NCBI GenBank assembly: GCA_041918175.1
Contig: JAYRWE010000131.1
Span: forward strand, 17,152-81,151
Reading direction: 5' to 3'
DNA from: JABWAN01 sp041918175
Lineage (GTDB): Bacteria > Zhuqueibacterota > Zhuqueibacteria > Zhuqueibacterales > Zhuqueibacteraceae
Length of the DNA stretch: 64,000 nt
Positions 16,504 to 26,693 of this stretch are shown in pieces. The notes under the pieces are model-generated. The model saw only the letters and a program-made list of their open reading frames with translations, did no database searches and was not told the DNA's origin. Positions within the stretch are counted from its first letter, which is position 1. Every line of letters begins with the position of its first letter. The position numbers were made by a program, and so were the translations under genes.

Positions 16504-18783
16504 TCATTCCACGGTTTGGCGCATCAGTTTAAACTGCGCCCACGTGGCAAGCATGATAATCACGAACAGCACCATCGACATCGCCGAAGCATAGCCCATG
16601 CGCAGATTATCCCACGCAGCTTGATAGATGTGGAACACGACGACATCCGTGCTGCGCGCCGGGCCGCCGCCGGTCATCATGAACACCGTGGTGAAAACTT
16701 GAAACGAGCCGATGAGCGAAGTGACGAGCACGAAGAAAGTCGTTGGCCGTAATTGCGGCAGCGTGATGTTGCGAAAGCGTTGCCACGCCGAAGCGCCGTC
16801 GATGGTCGCGGCTTCGTACAGCATTTCGGGAATGCCTTGCAAGCCTGCGAGAAAGATGACCATTTGATAGCCCAGCCCGAGCCACACACTCATGATAATG
16901 AGCGCGAGCATCGCCGTGCTCGGCGCGTTGAGCCATTGCGCTTGCGGCAAGCCGAGCGTTTGCAAAATGTAGTTCGCAAGGCCAAAGTTCGGTTCATAGA
17001 GCAAGCGCCACACGAGCGCGATGGCGACGAACGAAGATACGCTCGGCAGAAAGTAGAGCGTGCGCAGCAAGTTGACGCCGCGCAGTTTTTGATGCAGCAG
17101 CACGGCCACGCTGAGCGCGAGCACCATGCACAGCGGCACATTGAGCGAATACACGAGCGTGTTCTTCAGCGCATTCCAAAACGAATCATCCCGCAACATC
17201 TCGCCGAAGTTTTGTAAGCCAATAAAAGTTTTTTGCGGTACGATCACTTCCCAATCATGCACGCTGAGATAAAGCGCGAACGCAATGGGCGTGAGTAAGA
17301 AGACGATGAGATGCACCGCGGAGGGCAATAAAAAGAGAAAGCCTTTGATCGTTGCCAAGCGCGCGCGTTCACGCGTCAATGCCACGCCGAGCAGCGCAAG
17401 CGCACACGTGATTGCGGCCACGCCAAACAGAAAACGCAAAATCTCCGTGTTGCCCGTGAGCGGTTGCAGCGTTCCGGCTTGGCTCGTGTGAATTTGTTCG
17501 AGCTTTGCGTCGATACGTTTGGCATAACTCGCTAAACTTTCGCGTAGCGGGCGATGATTGACGAGCGTTTCATCAAGCGCGTCTTGAAACAAGCGCTCCA
17601 ATTCCGTGAAGCGCTCGACGCGCGTGCCCCAGGGTTGCCGGCAGTGTTGCACTTCCTCGAAGAATACTTGCTCGATACCGAGCGTGTCGCGTTTTGCTTG
17701 CTCCGCGGCCACGGATTTCACCGCGGGCAATGCGAGCGCGAGATCACTGCGCGCGCGACAAGCATATTCGCCGGAAAGAAACGCGGCGAGCGCGACCGCC
17801 AACTCGGGATGCTTGGTGTTGCGCGGCACACACCATCCGGATTCATACATGACATTCACTTTGCGGCCGTTGTGCGAAGGCAACGGCGCAACGCCCAATT
17901 CGAGTTCGCCGCTTTGCATGAACGGCAAATAGCGCACGAGGTTCCAATGGCCATCGAGGCGCATGCCCACGTGATTGCTCATGAACAGCGAATGCGCGAC
18001 GCCGGAACGATTGCTCTGCCCATGCGCGCCGGTGTTGGGCGCGACGCGATATTTGTCGTGTAAATCCACGAGAAATTGCAACGCGGCTTCCGTTTCGCGC
18101 GAATCAAAAAAGCCTGAGGCGCGACGGCCAGTGGGATCGAGCACGTCGCCGCCGAAGGTCCACACCAATGTGATCCACGAATAATAAGTGTTCGGCATGA
18201 TGGCGCCGTATTGATCGATGCGTCCGTCGCGATCCGTGTCTTGCGTGAGCTTCTGCGCGAGCGTAAGAAAATCTTCCCACGTCCAACCCGCCTCGGGCGG
18301 AGCGATTCCCATTTCACGAAAAAGTTTTTTATTAAACGAAATCACCAGCGGCGTGAAATCTTTGGGAAAGGCATAGAGCGCGGAGTCGCGTTGGGCAATA
18401 GCGAGCACGTTGGGGAAGTACATATCGAGATCAATGCCGAGCGTTTTGACATACGGCATCAAATTTAACAACACGCCTTTGTTGATGAAGCTCGGCATAA
18501 TCTTCGAATCGAGCAAGAACACATCGGGCGGCGCGCCGGCGACAATGTTGGTGATGATCTTTTGCTCGTAGGCATGAAATTGCAGCGCCGGTTCGTACGA
18601 TACTTCCACGCCGGGATGCAAGCGCATAAACTCCGCGACGATGTTTTCATCCGCGGCAATCTCGCCTTTGGAATCGGCCCAACTGCTGACATAGAGTTTG
18701 GTTTGCGCGGAAATCTGCGGCGGGAGAAAGGGGGCGAGGACAACAAGCAAAGCGAGCTTGCCGATGCAGTGTGAAAGCTTCAT
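16504..18783 (-). CDS. Solute-binding protein fused to an ABC sugar-type permease
   Basis: 759 residues from MKLSHC (ATG at 18783). After a signal peptide (about 1-27), residues 28-430 are a CUT1-type periplasmic binding protein (IVAEFMRLHPGVEVSYEP, GAPPDVFLLDS, GWTWEDFL). An extra membrane helix at about 448-468 leads into a MalF/UgpA-type permease (475-759) with the EAATIDGASAWQRFRNITLP loop near 654 that docks the ATPase. The extra helix makes topology consistent: binding domain outside, permease N-terminus inside. No second permease or ATPase gene is nearby. Confidence 0.88.
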   Translation of the reverse strand: MKLSHCIGKLALLVVLAPFLPPQISAQTKLYVSSWADSKGEIAADENIVAEFMRLHPGVEVSYEPALQFHAYEQKIITNIVAGAPPDVFLLDSKIMPSFINKGVLLNLMPYVKTLGIDLDMYFPNVLAIAQRDSALYAFPKDFTPLVISFNKKLFREMGIAPPEAGWTWEDFLTLAQKLTQDTDRDGRIDQYGAIMPNTYYSWITLVWTFGGDVLDPTGRRASGFFDSRETEAALQFLVDLHDKYRVAPNTGAHGQSNRSGVAHSLFMSNHVGMRLDGHWNLVRYLPFMQSGELELGVAPLPSHNGRKVNVMYESGWCVPRNTKHPELAVALAAFLSGEYACRARSDLALALPAVKSVAAEQAKRDTLGIEQVFFEEVQHCRQPWGTRVERFTELERLFQDALDETLVNHRPLRESLASYAKRIDAKLEQIHTSQAGTLQPLTGNTEILRFLFGVAAITCALALLGVALTRERARLATIKGFLFLLPSAVHLIVFLLTPIAFALYLSVHDWEVIVPQKTFIGLQNFGEMLRDDSFWNALKNTLVYSLNVPLCMVLALSVAVLLHQKLRGVNLLRTLYFLPSVSSFVAIALVWRLLYEPNFGLANYILQTLGLPQAQWLNAPSTAMLALIIMSVWLGLGYQMVIFLAGLQGIPEMLYEAATIDGASAWQRFRNITLPQLRPTTFFVLVTSLIGSFQVFTTVFMMTGGGPARSTDVVVFHIYQAAWDNLRMGYASAMSMVLFVIIMLATWAQFKLMRQTVE

Positions 18784-18890
18784 GGCAGAAATATACAGCG
18801 GGAACGTTGCGCCGCAAGCGTTTTTTGCGTGCCTTGCAAAACTACGAGTTCGCAAGGTTATCGCGCTTCGTCAGTTCTAAAAAAACTCAT

Positions 18891-19024
18891 CCGCCGAAAT
18901 TCACCGAAGTCGTCGAGTGTCGCCGAAGAAAAGCTTTTTTCGGTGAGACTCGGTGACTTCGGTGTATTTCGGAGGAAAAGCTTTGCCGCCGAGTGACACC
19001 GAAGTCACCGAGTCTCACCGAGAA
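18891..19024. repeat. Palindromic repeat, family B, copy 2 (one and a half units)
   Basis: A full unit at 18891-18974 (CCGCCGAAATTCACCGAAG ... central AAAAGCTTTT ... complementary arm) is followed directly by a half unit at 18975-19024 beginning AAAAGCTTTGCCGCCGAG. It fills most of the gap between the fused transporter gene and the metalloprotease gene. Confidence 0.8.
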
Positions 19025-19050
19025 AAAACGGAAATTGATTCTGTATTCGC

Positions 19051-21672
19051 TTATTGCCCAATCGGCGCGCCGGGCGGAGCCGAGAGTGGCTCGGTGCGTT
19101 CATAAGCGCGCTCCGGGCTGTTGAGCACGCGCTGAATATCGCGCAGAGCCATTTTGTAATGCGCCTCTCTGGCCGTGGGCTGCGAATATTCCATCGTCGT
19201 TTTGAGATACGCGGCAAGCTCTTCGAGTTTGAGCATGGTTATCGCGCGCACCTCGGCAGCGGCATCGGGATTCATGGCGAGCGCGATCATGCGATCCAAC
19301 ACCACGCGCTCGACGCCGCGTTTGATTGCCGCGCGCGTTTCATTGCCTTCGCGCTCTTGCCAAGTTGCCGCGAGCAATTCGCTGAGGATTTCATGCCAGC
19401 CTAAAAATTTTCCGTGGCGCACGTGAAACTCGACAATGCGCGCGGCGCGATTCGGCTCCAACAGCAGGCTCACGGTCAGATCCGCCGCGGTCGCGGCCAT
19501 GTTGATCAAATCAAACGCGGGTGCGGTGCGTTTGGCAAACAATTCTACATGCGCGTCATAGCCGTGCGGCCGCGGCAAAAGTTGTCGCAACAATTCTTCG
19601 GGCAATGCAAGCGCTGCGGGTGAAAGCGTTTCTAACACCGCGGCGAGCGCCGCTTTCTGCTCTTTCGGCGCAACGATTTCGTTTTGCGTTTGCGCTTCGC
19701 CATTCACGGCATAATGATAATGCATGCCGCCGATCAGCTTCATCGTGGCTTCGAGTTGATAGCGATGATGCAAATAAAGCGGCACGAGCGCTTCTTCCAA
19801 CAATGCGAGCGGCGCGCCGTTCGACAAGGCTTTCGCGCCAAAAGTTTTGAGGCCAATCTCGCGCACTTTCATTTCGTGGCGCAACTCGGCAACCATGTCG
19901 CTGCCATTGTCCCACAAATTTGCGCGCGGGTGCGCCGCGCCCGGCGGACGTGCGTCATGATCCGTGAGAAAGAGCAGGCCTTGCGCAAGGCCCTCGGCAA
20001 CAATTTTTTTCAACTCCGCGGCTTCATCCGCGCCCGGCGGAAAATCGGCGTAAGCATACTTCACTGAAAAAATATCATACGCGCCGCAGCCCACAGCATA
20101 GGCCTCGGAAAGATCAAGTTTGCCGTCCGGCGTAATCTTCACGAGCGGCGCGGGATAATCCATCACCGAAGCGCGGCCATACGTGCTCGCGGCAAAGTTG
20201 TGCGCGAAGCCGATGGTGTGACCAACCTCATGCGCGGAAAGTTGGCGTAAGCGTGCGAGCGCCATCGCAACAGGATCGTCGGGTGTGGCGAGCGCGTCGA
20301 GATAATCCATGGCGGGCAAGGCCGCCATCTCGCATTGCATGCGGCTTTGATCAAAACGTGTGACCAAGCCTGCGGCAATCAAATAATCCTGCCGCACGCG
20401 CAGCGAGCCGAGATTGACATTGCCTTTGATGATCTCGCCGGTGCGTGGGTCGGCAACGAAACCGCCATACGACCAGCCGCGCGTGGAGCGATGCGTCCAA
20501 TGAATTACGTTGTAGCGAATATCCATCGGATCGGCGCTTTCAGGCAGAAGCTCCACGCGAAACGCATTGCGAAAGCCCGCGGCCTCGAAGCACGCATTCC
20601 ACCACGAAGCGCCTTCGAGCAACGCCGAACGAATCGGCTCGGGCACGCCGGGATCGAGATAATAAACGATCGGCTTCACCGCCTCGGACATTGCCGCGCT
20701 CGGATCTTTTTTCTGCAAACGAAAACGATAAATCCAACGCTGATGCAAGGGCGAGGCAATGGGCGAAGCATAGTCGCTAAAGAGCAACGCGTCGCTGCTC
20801 ACGCGCGGATCAAACACACGCGGCTTATAACCCGGCTCAGGCAATTTAACAAGCGAATGATGTTGCCGCACAGTGAGTGCTTGCGCCGTGGGAATCGTCG
20901 CGCGCACGAGGCGGCCCGGCTCGCTCGCTGTGAATGTAAGCGTGGCTTCGACTTCAGTGTTTTGCGGAAACGCTTTGGTGTGGGGTAGATAAAACGCGCT
21001 GCGCTCCGCACTCAAACTGAAATTGCCCTGCCCGGCGTTTTTGAGTTGCTCGCTCACGCCGTGCGCATCGCGCAGAAAAAAATCCGTGGCGTCAACGAGC
21101 ACGTTGCCGTTTTCTTCCGCGGCGATTTTAAAGCCCCACAGTATCGAAGTGGCGAACGACTCGCGCACGGTCTTGCGTTCGCGCGCATCATCGGAGAGCG
21201 CGCGAAATTTATAATTCGGTTGCACTAACAAAATTTTCGGCCCGACGCGCTCGAAATAAACCACGTGCTCGCCGCCGAGTTGGCCGCGATCCAATCCAAT
21301 CGGATTCGAACCCACGCCGCTCGCAAGCGAGACTTGATAGAGAAACTCTTCGTTGAAGCGCGAAATTTCCAGCCAGAGCTGGCCGCTTTTTTCTTCCCAA
21401 TACAAATTGAAATAGCCGGGCAATTTCGTCATTGCGCGTGTGTGTTTGGCAATGCTCTGCGCAGTATCCGTCGCCGCGCTGCGTTGCGCGAAGGCATTGG
21501 TGAGAAGGAGCAGGAGCGCGCAGATTAAAACATGAAAACTTTTCTCCGCAGCGTGCAAATTGCCCTTGCGCCTCGTTTGCAGAATCCGAAACGGCGACGC
21601 GTATTCAGCTTGAGAAGCCAGCTCGAAATTGAATCCCGCGGCGGCTTTTGAACGTTGATGCCAAGCTTTCAT
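19051..21672 (-). CDS. Secreted zinc metalloprotease (DUF5117/DUF4953-type)
   Basis: 873 residues from the ATG at 21672 (GGAG 9 bp upstream). A hydrophobic signal (SFHVLICALLLLLTNAFA) lies at about 43-62, unusually far from this start, so translation could begin later at a non-ATG codon. The zinc site HEVGHTIGFAHN (HExxHxxGxxH) is near residue 480, followed by the Met-turn-like SVMDYP. The N-terminal part matches the DUF5117 domain that precedes this protease type (GLDRGQLGGEHVVYFERVGP). Substrates are unknown; members are common in Bacteroidetes and Gemmatimonadetes. Confidence 0.85.
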   Translation of the reverse strand: MKAWHQRSKAAAGFNFELASQAEYASPFRILQTRRKGNLHAAEKSFHVLICALLLLLTNAFAQRSAATDTAQSIAKHTRAMTKLPGYFNLYWEEKSGQLWLEISRFNEEFLYQVSLASGVGSNPIGLDRGQLGGEHVVYFERVGPKILLVQPNYKFRALSDDARERKTVRESFATSILWGFKIAAEENGNVLVDATDFFLRDAHGVSEQLKNAGQGNFSLSAERSAFYLPHTKAFPQNTEVEATLTFTASEPGRLVRATIPTAQALTVRQHHSLVKLPEPGYKPRVFDPRVSSDALLFSDYASPIASPLHQRWIYRFRLQKKDPSAAMSEAVKPIVYYLDPGVPEPIRSALLEGASWWNACFEAAGFRNAFRVELLPESADPMDIRYNVIHWTHRSTRGWSYGGFVADPRTGEIIKGNVNLGSLRVRQDYLIAAGLVTRFDQSRMQCEMAALPAMDYLDALATPDDPVAMALARLRQLSAHEVGHTIGFAHNFAASTYGRASVMDYPAPLVKITPDGKLDLSEAYAVGCGAYDIFSVKYAYADFPPGADEAAELKKIVAEGLAQGLLFLTDHDARPPGAAHPRANLWDNGSDMVAELRHEMKVREIGLKTFGAKALSNGAPLALLEEALVPLYLHHRYQLEATMKLIGGMHYHYAVNGEAQTQNEIVAPKEQKAALAAVLETLSPAALALPEELLRQLLPRPHGYDAHVELFAKRTAPAFDLINMAATAADLTVSLLLEPNRAARIVEFHVRHGKFLGWHEILSELLAATWQEREGNETRAAIKRGVERVVLDRMIALAMNPDAAAEVRAITMLKLEELAAYLKTTMEYSQPTAREAHYKMALRDIQRVLNSPERAYERTEPLSAPPGAPIGQ

Positions 21673-21730
21673 GCGATTTCTCCGTGGATATTTATGAGCG
21701 CGATCTACGCGGCCATGAATAAAATTTTTT

Positions 21731-21788
21731 CCCACGAAATACGCGAATGGCGCGAACGAGGCTTTGCGTTATTCGCGTATTTCGTGGG
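21731..21788. repeat. Palindromic repeat, family C, copy 2
   Basis: Perfect 18-bp arms CCCACGAAATACGCGAAT (21731-21748 and complement at 21771-21788) around a 22-bp centre, between two co-directional genes. Confidence 0.8.
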
Positions 21789-21803
21789 CAGAGACGGAAT
21801 CAG

Positions 21804-22814
21804 CTACTCGATGCGAAGCTGCAGCGGCCATGAGCCTTGAAAGGTCTTCGCGTGCAACAAGCCGGAGCAGGGTTTTTCACTTTTTATCTTCGCTTCGTGT
21901 TTGGAAATGAATTTGGGCAAAACGAGCATCGCCGCCTCAAAGGCTTGCACGAGCGGGAAAGAGGGCGCACGCAAGGGAGGAGTGCGTTTCGGAGAAATTT
22001 TGAAGACGTGGGGATAAGCTTGGGGCGCGGCAATTTCCCAACGATTTTGTTCGATGGCGTCGAGGTCTTCAAAGGCGAGATAGAATTGCTCGGAGAACAG
22101 CACGCTGGCAGTGCGCACCGGCGGCACGGTTTCACCATCGGGTACGCCAAACTCGGCGAGCATATTGATTTCTTCACGTGTGATAAAAAGGCTAAGGCCA
22201 AACTCCATTCCGCCGTTGCCCATCACGATGAAGAAGAGCGGATTGCGAAAGAAGTGGGGACATTCGAGCATAATCTCCGTCTGATCGCTGATGGTCTTCC
22301 ACGGCGCATGACGATAAAATTCGGCAGCCACGTGATAAAAATGTTCGGCATACTCATGCGTCACGCCCGGCACCGTAATGAGCGCAGGAAAGGGTTTGCT
22401 CTCCTCACCCTCTACTGTTTGCATGGTTCTGGTGAGCATTTCCACCACTTTGTCAATGGCGATGAAACGATCAATGACTTCGACGGTGATGCCGAGACCG
22501 GCGAGCGGCGCGCGCACGTACTCCGCGAGCGCGGCATCCTTCAAGCACAAATGCGTCGGTCGCCGCGGCGAGCCCATTTGCGGCGCGGTCATCGTTTGCA
22601 AACATTGTTTGAGAAAAGTTTCCGGCTGGGGTGTTTCCTTCGCAAGCTCGTGCCCGACGATCAATCCATTTTGCAAATCGAACCACAATGCCATGGTCGG
22701 GCGAATCGGTTCGCGTTTGCCTTCCTGCATCCAGTTTGCGAGCTTCACTAGGCCGCACTCCCAAACTTCGCGTTCGGCTTGCGGCAGTTTTTGACAAGCT
22801 TTGAGTGTAGCCAT
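21804..22814 (-). CDS. DUF6930/DUF7309-like protein of unknown function
   Basis: 336 residues from MATLKAC (ATG at 22814, strong AAGGAGGAG upstream). The first half (RPTMALWFDLQNGLIVGHEL ... AGLGITVEVIDRF) resembles the DUF6930 fold found near SWIM/SEC-C proteins. The second half (PWKTISDQTEIMLECP ... IVMGNGGMEFGLSLF) resembles DUF7309. It is soluble, with no signal. No function is established for these families. It sits between tamB-like and metalloprotease genes in the same direction but is probably unrelated to them. Confidence 0.65.
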   Translation of the reverse strand: MATLKACQKLPQAEREVWECGLVKLANWMQEGKREPIRPTMALWFDLQNGLIVGHELAKETPQPETFLKQCLQTMTAPQMGSPRRPTHLCLKDAALAEYVRAPLAGLGITVEVIDRFIAIDKVVEMLTRTMQTVEGEESKPFPALITVPGVTHEYAEHFYHVAAEFYRHAPWKTISDQTEIMLECPHFFRNPLFFIVMGNGGMEFGLSLFITREEINMLAEFGVPDGETVPPVRTASVLFSEQFYLAFEDLDAIEQNRWEIAAPQAYPHVFKISPKRTPPLRAPSFPLVQAFEAAMLVLPKFISKHEAKIKSEKPCSGLLHAKTFQGSWPLQLRIE

Positions 22815-22881
22815 ATCTCCTCCTTCACTCCATAAGACGGTACGCAACCATGCTTCAAGGCAGGCGCACGAGCAATCGCGC

Positions 22882-25800
22882 TTACCAATCCGTTTTCAAA
22901 ATCAAATCAAGGCCGCTTTCTTTATCCGCCTTGCCGCCTTTCACGGCTTGCAGAAATAGAAGGCGATTGATTTCCAATTCTAGCGCCACGCGCAGTGCAT
23001 CCGCGGAGCCGCTGAAATCTTGCGTCACACTGAGAAAGAGATCGTTATTGAGGTACCGACCCACCATCACCGAAGCGCGCTCTTGCTCACCGCCCTGAAA
23101 CTCGACGACGTCCAAGCCCAAACGCTTGCCCAATGTATTCGTGAGTTGTTGCGAGACCAAGCCGGAAACCAAGCCGCGCGCGGTTTGCGCGAGATCGACT
23201 TTGTCTCCGGTCGCGTTGCCGCCTGAAAGCCCGAGACTTTCAAATGGAACATTGAAGAGCAACAACGCCAACGCTTCTTTTTGCTCGAGCGTCGTGCCTT
23301 GTTCGTTTAAAAATTCGATCTGCGGATTGTTGAGCGCGCCGGTGATTTTGACGAACATCTCATGCTTTTCTTTATCCAGCCGATACACATAGCGCGCAGT
23401 GAGCGCGATGGTCGGCGGCGTGTCAATGTTGCCTTGAAACGTCAACTCGCCTTCTTGCACGTCGAAACGTTTGCCGAACAATTCGTAATTGCCGCGCACG
23501 ATGCGTATGGGGCCGAAGACGGAAAAGTTCGCGCCTTCTTGCAGAAAGTTGACGTCGCCGCCCAATTCGAGATTGACTTCCGGGCCGCGAATCCACGTGT
23601 TGCGCGGAATGTTGATGCGCAATTCGCCGCGCACTTTTTTGAGCAAAGTGGAAACGGGATCATCCGCTTGCGCCAGCGCCACGCGCGTGGAATCCGCCGC
23701 CGCCGGCGTCGTCGTTTCCAACTCCAACGCCGTTTGGCGTTGCAAGCCTTGCAGAAAAAAACGCGCCCGCTTGATCGTCACGTCTCCGGCATAGCTGAGT
23801 TGCTGCGGGTCGCCGCCGGCGCGCACGTCCGCCTCGAGCAACAATTCCATATCGCGCGTGCGCGCGATCAAAAAGTTTTTCGCCTGTAAATCGCCTTCGG
23901 CGCTTATGATTTTATCTTTTTCATATTTGACCACCGTGGTCAAACTGACGTTGCCTTCTTTCTCGCTGCGCGCTTTGCCGGTGAAATTGATCACGCCGGG
24001 AGCCACGTTCAATCCGAAGCGCACATCCTGATAGGAGGTGCCGTTTTCCGGAATGCTAAACTCGCCTTCGAAAACATTGAAAACGCCAGTGGGATGCGGA
24101 TCGTGCAACGTGTTTTCGATTTTGGCATCCAGCGACAAGCCGCCTTTCACGCGCTTAAGCCTGGGCAAAAATGTTTGCAGAAAAGCGAGATCGAGCCGCT
24201 CTGTCGCAGCTTGAATGCGAATGGGACGATCCTCGCGCAGCACAAGCCCCGTATCGCCTGCGGCAAAGCGCACGGGCAGAAAACCTTCGCCCGTCAACAC
24301 GCGCGCGCTCTCTTGCGCCAGCGTGAAGCCCCAACTGATTTGCTCACTTTGCAATGCAAAGTCGCCGGCCAAATGCTCGAACGCAAATTCCGAAAACTTT
24401 CCGTTTCGCAGCAAAACGTGCCCGTTGATTTGCGGCTGCTCCAATGGCCCGCGCAGTTGTGTTTCGAGCGTTAATGCGCCGCGCAACTCTTCTTTGTAAC
24501 CGAGGCGTTCGGCCACGGAGGCGAGTTGAAATTCTTCGACGCCAAAACGAAAGTCCTGCGGACCGAGGAGATCGATTTTGCCGTGCGCAAACACTTGCGT
24601 GCGGCCCGAACGCAGCTTGAGGTTGTGATAAAAATAATCGAATTCACCCACGTCGATCCACATCGAATCGGGCGGCGTTTCCCAATGACGATCGAGCGCT
24701 TCGAGCGCGGCTTGCTGCAGATGAAAACGGCCGACTTCTCCATAAACATATCGGCCCTGCAACTCGCCGCGATGTTGCAAGCCTTCCCAGAGCTCGACGA
24801 AGACGTCGGCGTGCGCAGAATTGTAGTCAATGGTCGCGCGCAGCGAGTCGAGCGGCACGATTGCGGCGAGAATTTTTCGCGCAGTAGCGTGTATTGCACC
24901 GCCGCTGTTGGTGTCGCGTCGTGCAAAGGTGAAATCGCCAAACAACGTGTCGAGCTTCGTGCGATTGTACTTCACTTTGTTTAACTGAAAAACGCCGGCC
25001 ACCTGCAGCGAATCCACCACACCGCGCAAACGTCCCGAGAGCGCTCCGAACGCGGCGAGTGTATCAAGCCGCAGCGCCTTGCGCGCGCGTTCAAGATTGC
25101 CCAATTCTACGCGAAATTGCAAGTCATTTGCCTGCTCGGCGCTGACGCGGCCCTCCGCGTGAATACGCGCGAAGTCCGTGCGCGCCTGCAAAGTGTCGAG
25201 CCAAAGCGTGGGCGCGCGCCAACGAAACACGCTGAATAACGTATCGAGCGGGAAGGAATGAATAACCGAAGGCGCGAATGCGAGCTTGCCGTCAAACTGC
25301 ATTTGTTGCGGATCAAAGCCGGCACCGTGACCGGCGAAATCGAAACTCACTTGCGCGGCGAGCGCACTGTCTTGCGCAATCGCAGCCACGTTGAAATTGC
25401 GCGCGCTGAGGTTCACATGGAATACTTGCGTTTGTTGCACGTCGCTTGCGCTCGCAATCAAAGCCAACTCGCCATTCGGAGAGAGTAAAAGCACATTGCC
25501 GAGAATTTGATTGTCGCCCACCGCGCCTTCGAGCACGAGATGCGAAATCGGCACATGCGCGAGCCGCGAAGTATCCAGCGTGACATTGACGTTCGCCGCG
25601 AGTTCTTCCCACCGCACATCCGTGCCGTTGAGTTCGAGATTAAGATTGAGCCGCGAAGATGGCGCGCGTTCGGGCAAGAGCTTCGCCAAATCAAGTCCGC
25701 GCAGTTCGGCGCTGAGTTCATAAGCGAGCACACTGTCTTGCTGCACGGCAAAAGTGGTGTGCGCACGCCCGGCCTCATGTTGCAAAGTCAGCGTGCCCGT

Positions 25801-26664
25801 TGCGCGCTGTGCGTTGCCCGCAATCTCCGCTTCGAGTTGCAGTGCGCCGGTGGTCGTCATTTGCGGCAGAAAGTTTTGCACGTCTTCCAATTGCAAAGGC
25901 GCGGCCTGCAATTGCGCGCGAAATTGCGGCTGCGCAAAATGCGTGAGCGTCAAAGTGCACTGCAATTTTGAAGCGCCAAATTGCAACGTGAAATCTTCCA
26001 GCCGCAAAGAATCCGGCGCCACATGCAAGCGGCCGCGCGCTTCTTCCAACTTAAACGGAAAGCCGGAGAGCGCGCACGAGAGATGTGTCAAAGCGAGCGC
26101 AGTGCTCGTACGCGATTGTTCGAGTTGCAAGCGCAGCGCAAGGTTTTCACACGTGCGGCGATATAAAAAACTCGCCGTATCGAGCGGCGCAAATCGCACG
26201 GAGCCGTGACGAATCTCGAAATGCGAAAGCGACAAATGCGGCGAAGCCGTGCTCGTCGTGTCGGGATTAGGCCGCACGAGTTTTTGTACGTTCCATAAAC
26301 TGTCGGCTTCTTGTTTTAGATGCAAAACGAGGCTGTCGATAAGAACTTCGTCGATCTGCACACGGCCTTCCCACAAAGGCAGCAAGCGGAATCCCACTTC
26401 AACGCGCGGGATGCGCGCGAGCGCTTCGTCGGCGTAATCCAATTGCAAATCCACGAGCGTGAAGTTGCTCACGAGGTTGCCTTCGATGCGACCGAGTGCA
26501 AGCTTGCCTGCGAGCTTCTCCTGCGCTTGCGCGAGCAGTTCGTCGCGCAGCCACGCTTTGAAGCGCGTCGTCTGCGTCATCGCCGCAAGCGCGAACAAGA
26601 GCACGACAACGGCAATGGCAACACCGAGCGTTATTTTGAAAAACAATTTTATTGATCTTCGCAT
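22882..26664 (-). CDS. tamB: TamB-like translocation/assembly module protein (DUF490, AsmA-like)
   Basis: 1260 residues. One N-terminal membrane anchor (about 8-28) is followed by a very long beta-rich repeat region with amphipathic strands, typical of the bridge-like AsmA clan, and a C-terminal DUF490 domain (GLVSGLVSQQLTNTLGKRLG, VEFQGGEQERASVMVGRYL). TamB spans the periplasm and with TamA helps outer-membrane protein insertion and phospholipid transport. The partner TamA-like gene lies 29 bp upstream in the same operon, which strengthens the call. Confidence 0.88.
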   Translation of the reverse strand: MRRSIKLFFKITLGVAIAVVVLLFALAAMTQTTRFKAWLRDELLAQAQEKLAGKLALGRIEGNLVSNFTLVDLQLDYADEALARIPRVEVGFRLLPLWEGRVQIDEVLIDSLVLHLKQEADSLWNVQKLVRPNPDTTSTASPHLSLSHFEIRHGSVRFAPLDTASFLYRRTCENLALRLQLEQSRTSTALALTHLSCALSGFPFKLEEARGRLHVAPDSLRLEDFTLQFGASKLQCTLTLTHFAQPQFRAQLQAAPLQLEDVQNFLPQMTTTGALQLEAEIAGNAQRATGTLTLQHEAGRAHTTFAVQQDSVLAYELSAELRGLDLAKLLPERAPSSRLNLNLELNGTDVRWEELAANVNVTLDTSRLAHVPISHLVLEGAVGDNQILGNVLLLSPNGELALIASASDVQQTQVFHVNLSARNFNVAAIAQDSALAAQVSFDFAGHGAGFDPQQMQFDGKLAFAPSVIHSFPLDTLFSVFRWRAPTLWLDTLQARTDFARIHAEGRVSAEQANDLQFRVELGNLERARKALRLDTLAAFGALSGRLRGVVDSLQVAGVFQLNKVKYNRTKLDTLFGDFTFARRDTNSGGAIHATARKILAAIVPLDSLRATIDYNSAHADVFVELWEGLQHRGELQGRYVYGEVGRFHLQQAALEALDRHWETPPDSMWIDVGEFDYFYHNLKLRSGRTQVFAHGKIDLLGPQDFRFGVEEFQLASVAERLGYKEELRGALTLETQLRGPLEQPQINGHVLLRNGKFSEFAFEHLAGDFALQSEQISWGFTLAQESARVLTGEGFLPVRFAAGDTGLVLREDRPIRIQAATERLDLAFLQTFLPRLKRVKGGLSLDAKIENTLHDPHPTGVFNVFEGEFSIPENGTSYQDVRFGLNVAPGVINFTGKARSEKEGNVSLTTVVKYEKDKIISAEGDLQAKNFLIARTRDMELLLEADVRAGGDPQQLSYAGDVTIKRARFFLQGLQRQTALELETTTPAAADSTRVALAQADDPVSTLLKKVRGELRINIPRNTWIRGPEVNLELGGDVNFLQEGANFSVFGPIRIVRGNYELFGKRFDVQEGELTFQGNIDTPPTIALTARYVYRLDKEKHEMFVKITGALNNPQIEFLNEQGTTLEQKEALALLLFNVPFESLGLSGGNATGDKVDLAQTARGLVSGLVSQQLTNTLGKRLGLDVVEFQGGEQERASVMVGRYLNNDLFLSVTQDFSGSADALRVALELEINRLLFLQAVKGGKADKESGLDLILKTDW

Positions 26665-26693
26665 TTCACATTACACCTGACACGTTACACCTC

